A stretch of 64,000 nucleotides of DNA from Virgibacillus_P tibetensis (GCF_036026595.1 NZ_JARZFX010000009.1:69570-133569), one strand, 5' to 3'; numbered from the stretch's first letter, positions 17,799-27,017 are shown. Notes: generated by a model not told the origin, from the letters alone. Made by a program: numbers and translations.

Positions 17799-17840
17799 AT
17801 CAAAAATATTTATAGAGCAATAGGTAATTTTTCATAACAT

Positions 17841-17995
17841 TGCACAATGACCAGCGAAGACGATAAGACCCCACAGGAGCGAGGGTACTACCTGAGTAAT
17901 CTTCTTTGTTCCCTTGCGCCGAGGAAGCATGTTTCCGGAGCGGTTAGCTATTCCAGTAACAAGTTACTTCGCGGTTTATATCAATAGCAACAACA
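17841..17995. repeat. GC-rich extragenic repeat-like element
   Basis: This stretch begins near ACCAGCGAAGACGATAAGAC and continues with CCTTGCGCCGAGGAAGC. It is clearly richer in GC than the flanks. The style (GCGAAGACG, CACAGGAGCGAG, GCGCCGAGGAAGC) resembles dispersed Bacillus repeats that I remember. Only one copy is in this window, so the assignment rests on resemblance. Confidence 0.5.
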
Positions 17996-18019
17996 AGCTA
18001 TGTGCCAAGTTACATAATA

Positions 18020-18043
18020 AAAAGCCCGCCGAAGCGGGCTTTT
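18020..18043 (-). terminator. Terminator of the suf operon
   Basis: A perfect stem AAAAGCCCGC / GCGGGCTTTT with a 4-nt loop lies 12 bp beyond the sufB stop. T-tracts on both sides make it work in either direction. Confidence 0.88.
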
Positions 18044-18054
18044 TCAAATTGTAT

Positions 18055-19452
18055 TTAACCTATTGAACCTTCCATCTCAAACTTGATCAGCCGGTTCATT
18101 TCTACAGCATATTCCATTGGAAGCTCTTTTGTAAATGGCTCAATAAAGCCCATTACAATCATTTCAGTAGCTTCTTCTTCACTCAATCCTCTACTCATCA
18201 AGTAAAATAATTGTTCTTCAGAAACTTTTGAAACTTTCGCTTCATGTTCTAATGAAATATTGTCATTGTAAATTTCATTATAAGGAATTGTATCAGATGT
18301 TGATTCGTTATCCATAATCAACGTGTCACACTCAATGTTTGAACGGGCGCCAGAAGCTTTACGTCCAAAATGAACGATACCGCGATAGGATACTTTACCA
18401 CCATGCTTGGAGATTGACTTCGAAACAATGGAGGATGACGTATTTGGTGCTAAGTGATGCATTTTAGCTCCAGCGTCTTGATGCTGGCCTTTACCTGCAA
18501 TAGCAATTGATAAGGTCATACCACGTGCCCCTTCACCTTTAAGAAGTACTGCAGGGTATTTCATTGTCAATTTAGAACCAATATTACCGTCAATCCATTC
18601 CATTGTTGCATTGGCGTCACATGTTGCACGTTTCGTAACCAGGTTATAAACATTATTTGCCCAGTTTTGAATGGTTGTGTAACGGCAATATGCGTCTTTT
18701 TTAACAAAGATTTCAACAACTGCACTGTGTAGGGAATTTGTAGTATAAACTGGTGCTGTACAACCTTCTACATAGTGAACAGATGCGCCTTCATCAACAA
18801 TGATTAACGTTCTTTCAAATTGCCCCATATTCTCTGAGTTAATACGGAAATATGCTTGTAATGGTGCTGTCGTTTGAACACCTTTAGGAACATAAATGAA
18901 TGATCCCCCAGACCATACAGCTGAATTTAATGCAGAGAACTTATTATCCGTATATGGAATCACTTTTCCGAAATACTCTTTAAAAAGATCTTCATTTTCT
19001 CTAAGTGCTGTATCTGTATCTTTAAATATGATACCTAAGTCTGCGAGATCTTTTTCCAAGCTGTGATACACAACTTCAGACTCGTACTGTGCAGATACAC
19101 CAGCTAAATATTTTTGTTCTGCTTCCGGGATACCTAATCTATCAAAAGTATGTTTAATTTCCTCAGGTACTTCATCCCAAGTTGTGCCTTGTCTTTCAGA
19201 TGGTTTAACATAATAAACAATCTCATCGAAATTTAATTCTGAAAGGTCTCCACCCCATTGTGGCATAGGCGTTTTATAGAAATACTCCAACGCTTTCAAG
19301 CGATAATCAAGCATCCACTGAGGCTCTTCTTTCATACTGGAAATTTCTTCAACGATTTCTCGTGTTAACCCTTTTCCGGATCTAAAAACCGAAACATCTT
19401 TATCATGAAAGCCATATTTATATTCTTCCATTTCAGGCATTTGTTTTGCCAT
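18055..19452 (-). CDS. sufB: Fe-S cluster assembly protein SufB
   Basis: A 465-aa SufB, part of the SufBC2D scaffold that builds Fe-S clusters in the cytoplasm. Typical stretches are AQYESEVVYHSLEKDL, the WSGGSFIYVPKGV block, YVEGCTAP and the C-terminal EHEAKVSKVSEEQLFYLMSRGL. A frame open to 19530 would add 26 residues, but the ATG at 19452 follows AAGGAGG and gives the usual SufB N-terminus (MAKQMPEMEEYKYGFHDKD). It is the last gene of sufCDSUB, 111 bp after sufU. Confidence 0.95.
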   Translation of the reverse strand: MAKQMPEMEEYKYGFHDKDVSVFRSGKGLTREIVEEISSMKEEPQWMLDYRLKALEYFYKTPMPQWGGDLSELNFDEIVYYVKPSERQGTTWDEVPEEIKHTFDRLGIPEAEQKYLAGVSAQYESEVVYHSLEKDLADLGIIFKDTDTALRENEDLFKEYFGKVIPYTDNKFSALNSAVWSGGSFIYVPKGVQTTAPLQAYFRINSENMGQFERTLIIVDEGASVHYVEGCTAPVYTTNSLHSAVVEIFVKKDAYCRYTTIQNWANNVYNLVTKRATCDANATMEWIDGNIGSKLTMKYPAVLLKGEGARGMTLSIAIAGKGQHQDAGAKMHHLAPNTSSSIVSKSISKHGGKVSYRGIVHFGRKASGARSNIECDTLIMDNESTSDTIPYNEIYNDNISLEHEAKVSKVSEEQLFYLMSRGLSEEEATEMIVMGFIEPFTKELPMEYAVEMNRLIKFEMEGSIG

Positions 19453-19563
19453 TAATAAAACCTCCTTCAGGTGTTGGTCCAAATGTTCCTTGGCACGGCC
19501 AGCTACAGCGCTTAAACGCAGTCCATCCACCGCTAAACAGGCGCTTATATTTTTGAATACAAC

Positions 19564-20001
19564 CTACTGTTCCTCGTTAACACCTTTTTCCATCGCTTTC
19601 CATGCAAGTGTCGCACATTTAATTCGTGCGGGGAATTTTGATACTCCTTGCAAGGCTTCGATATCCTCTAAATCTAAGTCAGCTGTATCTATATCTTCAC
19701 CAAGCATCATTTGGGAAAATAACTTTGACATTTTTAAAGCATCGTCAATATTCTTCCCTTTGATTGCCTGTGTCATCATGGATGCAGAAGACATGCTGAT
19801 CGAACAACCTTCCCCATCGAATTTGGCATCTTTTACAACGCCTTCTTCTACTTGTAATTGAAGCTGAATTCGATCACCACACGTCGGGTTATTCATATCA
19901 ACGGTTAATACATCGCCTTCCATTACGCCCTTGTTGCGTGGGTTTTTATAATGATCCATTATTACCTGTCTGTATAGCGTATCGAGGTTATTAAAAGACA
20001 T
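19564..20001 (-). CDS. sufU: Zinc-dependent sulfurtransferase SufU
   Basis: A 145-aa SufU, which accepts the sulfane sulfur from SufS in Gram-positive bacteria. The expected zinc and sulfur ligands are present: Cys41 and Asp43 (PTCGDRI), Cys66 (GEGCSIS) and Cys129. It has the insert region typical of SufU rather than IscU. The ATG at 20001 follows AAGGAG inside the end of sufS and overlaps that gene by 11 bp. In-frame TTG and GTG codons lie just before it. Confidence 0.94.
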   Translation of the reverse strand: MSFNNLDTLYRQVIMDHYKNPRNKGVMEGDVLTVDMNNPTCGDRIQLQLQVEEGVVKDAKFDGEGCSISMSSASMMTQAIKGKNIDDALKMSKLFSQMMLGEDIDTADLDLEDIEALQGVSKFPARIKCATLAWKAMEKGVNEEQ

Positions 20002-21211
20002 CACCAAAATACTCCTTCGTTTTCAAAAGTCCATTGACCAAACGATCAACATCTTCTTCTGTGTTGTATAAATAAAAGCTTGCCCTTGCTGTTGCTGTAA
20101 CTTCCAGCCACCTCATCAACGGCTGTGCACAGTGATGACCTGCTCTAACAGCAATACCTTCAGCATCTAATGCTGTTGCTGTATCATGCGGATGGACATC
20201 GTCCAAATTAAACGTAACTAGTGCTGCACGTTCTTCTGGTCCAAATATAGTTATACCATCTATTGTACGCATCTGTTTCATTGCATAGTCAGCTAATTTC
20301 TTTTCATGTTCTGTTATGGCATCCATTCCAATATCATTCAGGAAGTCAATTGCAGCCCCTAAACCAATGGCACCGGCTATTATAGGCGTCCCACCTTCAA
20401 ATTTCCATGGGAGTTCTTTCCAGGTTGAATCGTGTAAGTGTACGAAATCAATCATTTCTCCCCCGAATTCAAAGGGCTCCATCTCTTCTAATATTGCTCT
20501 TTTGCCATACAATACCCCAATACCGGTTGGAGCACACATCTTATGACCTGAAAAAGCATAGAAATCACAATCTAATTCATTCACATCGATCTTTAAATGC
20601 GGTGCTCCCTGTGCTCCATCTACCAGCAATACTGCTCCATTTTCATGGGCGATTTTCGCAATTTCCTTAATAGGATTAACAGTTCCCAAAACATTTGATA
20701 CATGTGTAATACCAACGATTTTTGTATTCGTTGTAATTGTTTCCCGCGCATCACTCAGTGAGATCGTTCCATCACTCTGTAAAGGAATATATTTTAAAGT
20801 AGCACCTGTAGCTTTTGCTGCTTGCTGCCATGGAATAATATTACTATGATGCTCCATGGGAGTAATCACAATTTCATCTCCAGGCTGCAAATTGGCACGT
20901 GCATAACTATTAGCAACAGTATTAATTGCTGTAGTGGTACCACGAGTGAAAATAACCTCAGCAGTGCTAGCTGCATTAATGAATCGGCGTACTTTTTCCC
21001 TGGCACCCTCATACTTCTCTGTTGCCCTTGTACCAAGAGTATGCACACCCCGGTGTACATTTGAATTATCATAACGGTAGTACGTATCAACAGCTTCAAT
21101 CACAGATTGAGGCTTTTGTGAAGTAGCAGATGAATCTAAATACACCAATGGATGTCCGTTCACTTCCTGATGTAAGATAGGAAACTGTTCCCGTATAGCT
21201 TTTACATCCAT
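19991..21211 (-). CDS. sufS: Cysteine desulfurase SufS
   Basis: A 406-aa class V aminotransferase-fold cysteine desulfurase that takes sulfur from cysteine for the Suf scaffold. The PLP-binding Lys224 (SGHKMCAPTG) and catalytic Cys361 (RAGHHCAQPL) are at the same numbers I remember for B. subtilis SufS. The ATG overlaps the sufD stop codon by one base, with GAAAGGAAAG upstream, so translation is coupled. Confidence 0.95.
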   Translation of the reverse strand: MDVKAIREQFPILHQEVNGHPLVYLDSSATSQKPQSVIEAVDTYYRYDNSNVHRGVHTLGTRATEKYEGAREKVRRFINAASTAEVIFTRGTTTAINTVANSYARANLQPGDEIVITPMEHHSNIIPWQQAAKATGATLKYIPLQSDGTISLSDARETITTNTKIVGITHVSNVLGTVNPIKEIAKIAHENGAVLLVDGAQGAPHLKIDVNELDCDFYAFSGHKMCAPTGIGVLYGKRAILEEMEPFEFGGEMIDFVHLHDSTWKELPWKFEGGTPIIAGAIGLGAAIDFLNDIGMDAITEHEKKLADYAMKQMRTIDGITIFGPEERAALVTFNLDDVHPHDTATALDAEGIAVRAGHHCAQPLMRWLEVTATARASFYLYNTEEDVDRLVNGLLKTKEYFGDVF

Positions 21212-22518
21212 TAGTAAACTTTCCTTTCAATTACCTGAGTTAGCTGCTCTCTGACAGAAGCAATCGGTAATTGATTTACTACTGGTGCTAGGAATCCATG
21301 AATGACTAGACGTTCTGCTTCTTGCTGTGTAATACCACGGCTCATTAAATAATATAATTGAAGTGGATCAACACGGCCAACTGAAGCAGCATGTCCTGCA
21401 GTTACGTCATCCTCATCTATTAAAAGAATTGGATTAGCATCTCCGCGCGCTTTCTCACTAAGCATTAATACGCGGGACTCCTGCACAGCATTTGATTTAG
21501 AAGCACCATGCTCTATTTTGCCTATTCCGTTAAAGATAGCTGACGCCTGATCCTTCATAACTCCATGCTGTAAAATGTACCCTTCTGAGTTTTTTCCAAA
21601 GTGTACAATTTTTGCGGTGAAGTTCTGAGTTTGTTTTCCGCGTCCAACTGAAACAGTTTTAGCGTGAGACAACGAATTATCGCCAACTAAATGTGTAATA
21701 TTTTCCGATACTGTATTCCCATCATTCATTTGACCTAAAGCCCAATCTATGGTCGCATCGCGGTATGCAACACCACGACGATTATTATATGAAGTTGTGC
21801 CTGCAGCAAAGTTATCTACTGCACCGAAAGAAATCTTAGCATTATCGTGTGCAATTACTTCTGTAACTACATTTGCCACTGTTTCCTGGGATTCATTATG
21901 TGAAATGTAGTTTTCCACATACGTTAATGAACTGTTTTCCTCAGCGACAACCAGAACGTGGTTAAACAAGGCCACCTCTGGATCTTCCTGCCAAAAGATT
22001 GCTTGCAACGGTACTTCCACTTGAACATTTTTAGGAACATATACAAAGATACCGCCATTCATTAAAGCTGTATGAAGCGCTGTTAAGCGGTGTTCATCAA
22101 CAGAAACCGCATCTGTCATATAGTATTTTTTTACTAAATCTCCATGTTCATTAAGTGCAGTAAAGATGTCAGTAAAAATAATACCTTTTTCTTTTAATTC
22201 ACTACTCAATGCTGCATAGGCAATCGTATGGTTACGTTGAATCAATACATTTTCAGGTGCGTTCTCCTGGTCAAGAAAACCCTGGATTTCAGTAGGCAAT
22301 TCATTTAGTGATGAAATCGTATCACCTTGTGCTGTATGTTTAAAACGGCTGAAGTTCCATTTACCTATTTTTGTTTTATCAGGTTTAGGTAAATCAAGTG
22401 TCTCAGCTTGTTCTAAAGCTTGAAGGCGTAAGACCTGCATCCATTCTGGTTCATTTCTATCTTTCGAGAACTTATTTATATAATCTTTATCGTATGGTAG
22501 CTTTGTTTCAACAGTCAT
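21211..22518 (-). CDS. sufD: Fe-S cluster assembly protein SufD
   Basis: A 435-aa SufD, paralogue of SufB and partner in the SufBC2D scaffold. Recognisable parts are LHTALMNGGIFVYVPKNVQ, the central beta-helix region with HFGKNSEGYILQHGVMKD, and the C-terminal GHAASVGRVDPLQLYYLMSRGI, as in other SufD proteins. The ATG at 22518 has TAGGAGG upstream. It lies 17 bp after sufC. Confidence 0.94.
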   Translation of the reverse strand: MTVETKLPYDKDYINKFSKDRNEPEWMQVLRLQALEQAETLDLPKPDKTKIGKWNFSRFKHTAQGDTISSLNELPTEIQGFLDQENAPENVLIQRNHTIAYAALSSELKEKGIIFTDIFTALNEHGDLVKKYYMTDAVSVDEHRLTALHTALMNGGIFVYVPKNVQVEVPLQAIFWQEDPEVALFNHVLVVAEENSSLTYVENYISHNESQETVANVVTEVIAHDNAKISFGAVDNFAAGTTSYNNRRGVAYRDATIDWALGQMNDGNTVSENITHLVGDNSLSHAKTVSVGRGKQTQNFTAKIVHFGKNSEGYILQHGVMKDQASAIFNGIGKIEHGASKSNAVQESRVLMLSEKARGDANPILLIDEDDVTAGHAASVGRVDPLQLYYLMSRGITQQEAERLVIHGFLAPVVNQLPIASVREQLTQVIERKVY

Positions 22519-22535
22519 GTTACCCCTCCTAACTA

Positions 22536-23321
22536 CTAAGCTTTTTGCCCCACAGTTACGTCTTCAATACCTAATTCTTCTTTAATCCACTCATATCCTT
22601 GAGCTTCGAGTTTCTGAGCAAGTTCTGGTCCGCCAGATTTCACAATACGCCCTTGCATAATAACGTGAACATGATCTGGTGTAATGTAATTTAATAATCG
22701 CTGATAGTGAGTAATGATTAAGCAACCAAAGTTCTCATCACGCAGCTTATTTATTCCTTTAGATACTACTTTTAATGCGTCAATGTCCAATCCTGAATCA
22801 ATTTCGTCTAAAATAGCTATTTCAGGTTTAAGAAGCATTAACTGCAGAATTTCATTACGTTTCTTCTCTCCACCTGAGAATCCTTCATTTAAGTAACGCT
22901 GTGCCATATTTTTATCGATTTCCAAGTAATCCAAAACACTATCCATTTCCTTAATGAATTTCATTAAAGAAATTTCGTCGCCTTCTTCACGACGGGCATT
23001 GATTGATGAACGCAAGAAGTCAGAAGTTGTCACACCACTAATCTCACTAGGATATTGCATACCAAGAAACAGACCTGCACGCGCACGCTCATCAACTTCC
23101 ATATCAAGCACGTCGTTACCGTCAAGGGCTACACTGCCCTCAGTAATCTCATACTTAGGATGCCCCATGATTGCGGATGCCAAAGTAGATTTACCTGTCC
23201 CGTTTGGCCCCATTACTGCATGGAATTCGCCACCTTTTATTGTAAGGTTTATACCTTTTAATATCTCCTTGCCCTCAATTGATACATGAAGATTCTTAAT
23301 TTCTAAAGTTGATCCTGCCAT
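22536..23321 (-). CDS. sufC: Fe-S assembly ATPase SufC
   Basis: A 261-aa ABC-type ATPase that drives SufB/SufD. Walker A is GPNGTGKST (about 38-46). The signature is the SufC variant FSGGEKKRNEILQ, and Walker B is PEIAILDEIDSGLD. The ATG at 23321 follows CTGGAGG. It is the first gene of the operon, so the operon promoter must lie in the gap to 23628. I see no clear operator there; two TGAGAAT-like direct repeats are too weak to call a Fur site. Confidence 0.95.
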   Translation of the reverse strand: MAGSTLEIKNLHVSIEGKEILKGINLTIKGGEFHAVMGPNGTGKSTLASAIMGHPKYEITEGSVALDGNDVLDMEVDERARAGLFLGMQYPSEISGVTTSDFLRSSINARREEGDEISLMKFIKEMDSVLDYLEIDKNMAQRYLNEGFSGGEKKRNEILQLMLLKPEIAILDEIDSGLDIDALKVVSKGINKLRDENFGCLIITHYQRLLNYITPDHVHVIMQGRIVKSGGPELAQKLEAQGYEWIKEELGIEDVTVGQKA

Positions 23322-23588
23322 ATCGATACCTCCAGATACTATTATTATTCTTATTCTTCAAATGGAAATCTTACATCCATTCTCAATTTATTCTCATTAC
23401 AATCTTAAATCATTTCGAATGTATTATCAACTCTTTTAGACTAAGAACCAATTGCCAGTGAAACTATTGACAAATATATAACCGGAACCGAGTTTCTTCT
23501 ATAAATATATAGTTTGATCTCACTCGTGGATAAAAGTTTTTTTATAGTTCTTATTTATCGAAAGAGGCAGTCATTTCCAACTAAAAAA
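23322..23588. promoter_or_regulatory. Presumed suf operon promoter region
   Basis: This stretch is non-coding and AT-rich. On the minus strand it contains GAGAATAAATTGAGAATG about 55 bp before sufC, which faintly resembles an iron-type operator but falls short of the consensus. No riboswitch fold is apparent. Confidence 0.35.
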
Positions 23589-23619
23589 TACTGATGCTCT
23601 TAAAGCCTAAGCATCAGTA
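23589..23619 (-). terminator. Terminator of the 56-aa ORF
   Basis: TACTGATGCT / AGCATCAGTA form a 10-bp perfect stem with an 11-nt loop, followed by TTTTTTAG on the minus strand. It isolates the small upstream gene from suf. Confidence 0.82.
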
Positions 23620-23628
23620 CCATATCTA

Positions 23629-23799
23629 TTAATTATGAATATAACTGTTTAATTCAGCGGTTAAATGTTTACACTTTTCATAGTCCTTTTGGCGTCTTTG
23701 TTCGACCGCAATGCGATTTTCCAACTTTCTCTCATACTCGGCAAAACCCATCTTATGCGATTGCTGCATTGCTCTTTCCATCTCTGGTGTGTAATTCAT
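23629..23799 (-). CDS. Small hydrophilic protein (56 aa)
   Basis: A 56-aa open frame beginning MNYTPEMERAMQQSHKMGF and rich in charged residues (YERKLENRIAVEQRRQKDYEK), probably one long helix. It has its own terminator, which supports a real transcript. The Shine-Dalgarno is poor: an AAAGGATG lies about 24 nt upstream, and a perfect 14-bp palindrome CACTATTAATAGTG (23808-23821) stands between it and the ATG. No family is recognised. It occupies the place between suf and metNPQ where B. subtilis has yurZ. Confidence 0.6.
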   Translation of the reverse strand: MNYTPEMERAMQQSHKMGFAEYERKLENRIAVEQRRQKDYEKCKHLTAELNSYIHN

Positions 23800-23807
23800 T
23801 TTTATAC

Positions 23808-23821
23808 CACTATTAATAGTG
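23808..23821. promoter_or_regulatory. Perfect palindrome in the leader of the 56-aa ORF
   Basis: CACTATTAATAGTG is a perfect 14-bp palindrome just upstream of the small ORF start (23799). It may be a repressor site, or an RNA hairpin that controls translation. No regulator is implied by the sequence. Confidence 0.45.
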
Positions 23822-24011
23822 AATCATCCTTTCGATTTGTTTACAATAACAAGGTTATCACAAAGACAATTCCCGTTACAAAGCGGGTATAAACTTCTAA
23901 TTAAGGATTTTGCAGGGTATGAAATGATTACAATACAATTGCTGCACCAACTCATAAACATTTAACAAATAGCTCGCATATACTATAAAATGCTCTTCAT
24001 TTGTAAATAAT

Positions 24012-24836
24012 TTAGTTAGTTCCTCCAACTGGAATTACTGCACCTTCGTATGTTTCTAAAATATAGTTTTGAATCTGCTCTGACTGAAGTACCTCGACAA
24101 GTTTATTCAATGCTTCATTTTCCTTATCTTCTGAGCGGACTGCAATTACGTTTACATATGGTGATTCTTCTCCCTCTATTATAAGAGCATCTTCAAGAGG
24201 ATTTAAATCTGCACCGATTGCATAGTTTGTATTAATTACTACTAGTACGTCATCTTCTGTTCCATATATCTCTGGAAGAAGAGCTGGGTCATAATCTGGT
24301 GAGAATGTTAAGTTCTTTGGATTTTCTACAATATCATCTAAAGTAGCAGCAGAATTCTCTACATTCTCATCCAGACTAATTAATCCTTCCTTCTCAAACA
24401 ATGCCAGCACTCTACCATGGTCTGATACTGAATTACTTAGAATTACTTCCGTCCCCTCCTCAATATCATCAATACTGGATAACGATTGTGAATAAACACC
24501 AATAGGCTCAATATGAATTCCATCTATATAATCAAGCTCATATCCTGTATCATCTATTGTCTGCTCTAAATAAGGAATATGTTGAAAATAATTAGCATCC
24601 AGTTCACCACTTGCAAGGTCATCATTAGGAAGTACATAGTCTTCGTAAGGCTCAATCTCAAGTGTAATTCCTTCATCTTCTAAAAGCGGTTTTGCCTCTT
24701 CTAAAACTTCTGCATGCGGAACACTTGATGCGCCCACGGTAATTACATTCTCGTTTGTAGAAGAAGAACTACCCCCACCACAAGCTGCTAATAGTAAAAC
24801 CAATATTGCCGATACTAAAACTAAGATCTTTTTCAT
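24012..24836 (-). CDS. metQ: Methionine ABC transporter substrate-binding lipoprotein MetQ
   Basis: A 274-aa NlpA/MetQ-family lipoprotein that captures methionine outside the membrane. The signal peptide ends in the lipobox LLAAC (Cys about 19), followed by a Gly/Ser linker. Conserved parts include TVGASSVPHAEVLEEAKPLL, DANYFQHIPYLE and the C-terminal YVNVIAVRSEDKEN. The ATG at 24836 follows AAAGGAG. It is the last gene of the metN-metP-metQ operon controlled by the SAM-I riboswitch. Confidence 0.93.
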   Translation of the reverse strand: MKKILVLVSAILVLLLAACGGGSSSSTNENVITVGASSVPHAEVLEEAKPLLEDEGITLEIEPYEDYVLPNDDLASGELDANYFQHIPYLEQTIDDTGYELDYIDGIHIEPIGVYSQSLSSIDDIEEGTEVILSNSVSDHGRVLALFEKEGLISLDENVENSAATLDDIVENPKNLTFSPDYDPALLPEIYGTEDDVLVVINTNYAIGADLNPLEDALIIEGEESPYVNVIAVRSEDKENEALNKLVEVLQSEQIQNYILETYEGAVIPVGGTN

Positions 24837-24883
24837 GTTGTAATCTCCTTTAAATTTTTATTGATGATACTGGGTTTTCGAAT

Positions 24884-25552
24884 TTATCTTTTGTCCAATT
24901 TACTGGAAATATAATCTCCCAGAAATTGAAAAATAAATACAATGATAACTATTATAATTGAACAAATTAAAACAATTTCAAAATCACGCCGCTGAAAGCC
25001 AGAATAGTAAGCGTAGCTCCCTAAACCTCCTGCGCCGATCGCGCCGGCCATAGCAGTATAGCCTATTAAGGCAATTGCTGTAACAGTCAGGCCTGAGATA
25101 AGAGCTGGCATAGACTCTGGCAGCAGTACACGGAAAATAATAGTTCGTGTTTTTGCTCCCATAGATTTAGCTGCTTCAACAACTCCTTTATCAACTTCCC
25201 TCAATGCAATTTCGACAAGTCTTCCATAGAATGGAGCTGCACCGATAATTAAAGCCGGTAAGGCAGCATTAGGGCCACGGATCGTACCAATCAGGAAATT
25301 GGTAAAAGGGAATAGTAATAAAATAAGAATAATGAAAGGAATAGCGCGAAATACATTAACAATGGAAGCTACGATAATATTGATGAATTTATTCTGCCAG
25401 ATTCCTCCTTTCATTGTCAGAAATAGTAATAACCCCAGTAAGATTCCGAAAATAAATGTACCTGCTAAAGCAATTACAGTCATATATAATGTTTCATAGG
25501 TCGCTTCCCAAAGTTTATCGATATTCACTTCTTTTAATAAGTCAGTCAGCAT
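24884..25552 (-). CDS. metP: Methionine ABC transporter permease
   Basis: A 222-aa permease (MetI/MetP type) with about five membrane segments and the ABC permease EAA loop (EVDKGVVEAAKSMGAKTRTIIFRVLLPE). It pairs with MetN and MetQ to import methionine. The ATG at 25552 lies inside the 3' end of metN (11-bp overlap), which indicates coupling. Confidence 0.93.
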   Translation of the reverse strand: MLTDLLKEVNIDKLWEATYETLYMTVIALAGTFIFGILLGLLLFLTMKGGIWQNKFINIIVASIVNVFRAIPFIILILLLFPFTNFLIGTIRGPNAALPALIIGAAPFYGRLVEIALREVDKGVVEAAKSMGAKTRTIIFRVLLPESMPALISGLTVTAIALIGYTAMAGAIGAGGLGSYAYYSGFQRRDFEIVLICSIIIVIIVFIFQFLGDYISSKLDKR

Positions 25553-26573
25553 CCCGGATAACCTCCAATTCTACTGAGGTTTCGTCTCTTATAAAGTAAG
25601 TTGCTGCATTAACTTCATCAGCTTCTCCCAAAAGTTGAACAAATAAATTCCCATAAGCCCCCCGTTGTGTTTGGGTTATTTTTCCTTGAAGGATATTAAT
25701 ATCTATAGTAAATTTTTTTGCTACCATACTAATCAAAGCTTGATTTGTAGTTTCACCAACAAAATGAAGTCGAACAATTTTCCCTTGATTGTACGTATTA
25801 ATTAGATGAGTAACACTATCATCTTCTTCATTTGACCCCATTACTTGTTCAACAAATTTCTTTGTTACAGTTTGCTTTGGATGCAAGAATACATCCAAAA
25901 CATCCCCCTGTTCCACAATTTTCCCTTCTTCCATTACAGCAACCTGATTACAAATTTTACGAATAACATGCATCTCATGTGTAATGAGTATAATTGTTAG
26001 TCCGAGCTTTTCATTAATACTGACCAATAAATCTAAAATGGAATTTGTTGTTTCAGGATCCAGTGCAGACGTCGCCTCATCACAAAGCAGTACTTTCGGG
26101 TTGTTAGCCAGCGCCCGGGCAATACCAACCCGTTGCTTTTGACCGCCACTAAGTTGTGATGGATAAGCATTCTCTCGTTCAGTAAGGCCTACTAAGTCTA
26201 TCAGTTCTTTAACCCGTTTTTCACGTTCAGCCTTAGGTACTCCAGCTATTTCTAATGGAAATATAATATTATCTTTTACTGTTCGGGACCATAGTAAGTT
26301 AAAATGTTGAAAGATCATTCCAATTTCCTGTCTTGCCAATCGTAGCTGGTTTGCCTTTAACTTAGTAATTTCCTGATTATCAATGGTTATCCGGCCACCT
26401 GATGGCTCTTCAAGTCTATTTAACAAACGAATAAAAGTACTTTTTCCTGCACCACTATATCCGATTACTCCGAATATCTCACCTTCTTTTATGTCAAGGG
26501 TCAGTTGATCAACAGCTGTAATTGTTTTATTGTCAGTTCTAAATTGTTTACTCAAACCCTCAATTGAAATCAA
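25542..26573 (-). CDS. metN: Methionine ABC transporter ATP-binding protein MetN
   Basis: A 343-aa ABC ATPase. Walker A is GYSGAGKST, the signature LSGGQKQRVGIARAL, Walker B KVLLCDEATSALDP, and a C-terminal NIL/ACT-type domain (LHFVGETTNQALISMVAKKF) senses methionine in homologues. The start appears to be TTG at 26573, because AGGAGGT stands directly upstream. An open frame continues to 26630, but it would run into the riboswitch leader. Confidence 0.93.
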   Translation of the reverse strand: MISIEGLSKQFRTDNKTITAVDQLTLDIKEGEIFGVIGYSGAGKSTFIRLLNRLEEPSGGRITIDNQEITKLKANQLRLARQEIGMIFQHFNLLWSRTVKDNIIFPLEIAGVPKAEREKRVKELIDLVGLTERENAYPSQLSGGQKQRVGIARALANNPKVLLCDEATSALDPETTNSILDLLVSINEKLGLTIILITHEMHVIRKICNQVAVMEEGKIVEQGDVLDVFLHPKQTVTKKFVEQVMGSNEEDDSVTHLINTYNQGKIVRLHFVGETTNQALISMVAKKFTIDINILQGKITQTQRGAYGNLFVQLLGEADEVNAATYFIRDETSVELEVIRDAD

Positions 26574-26639
26574 TCCTATACCTCCTAGTGAAAACCTAAT
26601 TGCACTATATACTACATTATTGTGCCCCAATTAAAAACC

Positions 26640-26815
26640 AAAAAACGTCTTTCTGTAAGAGAACAGAAAGACGTTAATAATTTAACTGGGTCTTCACGTT
26701 CCCTCATCTATCAAAGCATACGCTTTGCAGGAATTAGCACCTTTCAAACTATAGAAGTTTGAAGGTTGCCGCGGGTTCGTAGGGCCAGTCCCTCCACCGC
26801 TCAAGATAAGAGATA
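26640..26815 (-). promoter_or_regulatory. SAM-I (S-box) riboswitch with terminator
   Basis: Read on the minus strand, the leader starts CTCTTATCTTGAG and continues GGTGGAGGGACTGGCCC, then the GAACCCGCGGCAACC stretch, the P3 hairpin, GGTGCTAATTCCTGC, the P4 hairpin and GATGAGGG. These are the conserved S-box core elements in order. A 13-bp terminator stem (26644-26656 with 26663-26675) and TTTTTTGG follow before metN. High S-adenosylmethionine would stop transcription of the methionine importer. Confidence 0.95.
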
Positions 26816-27017
26816 TTATTTAATTTATGTTCGATAGATACGATCATAGCATGCTATATTTCAACTGTCAACGAAAAAATTTATAGTTTAATCCAGGCTC
26901 TTTTCGTAATGACTGCTGCTTTTAATTGTCATAGTTGATATAAAAGACGAAGTAATGAAAATTTGAATTCATGACACATTTTCTCTTTCTAATGATGTTG
27001 AGCGCTTCATTTCGCTC

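Larger units (their letters stand above)
17472..18054. other. Gap containing dispersed repeats and the sufB terminator
   Basis: No gene is supported in this 583-bp stretch. It carries two adjacent GC-richer repeat-like elements, about 17641-17798 and 17841-17995, then the terminator of sufB. Open frames over the first element on both strands are by-products of the repeat. Confidence 0.6.

Noticed and set aside
17600..17837. Frames on both strands over repeat copy 1
   Set aside because: The shared frame between the two repeat copies shows three differences, all changing residues, and no ribosome site, so a repeat explains the open frame better.
22954..23289. Long plus-strand frame opposite sufC, and similar frames opposite fadN, tadA and other genes
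   Set aside because: These are mirror frames of well-supported genes with recognisable active sites.
23380..23420. Possible iron-type (Fur) operator before sufC
   Set aside because: The TGAGAAT repeats match too few positions of the consensus and can arise in AT-rich DNA.
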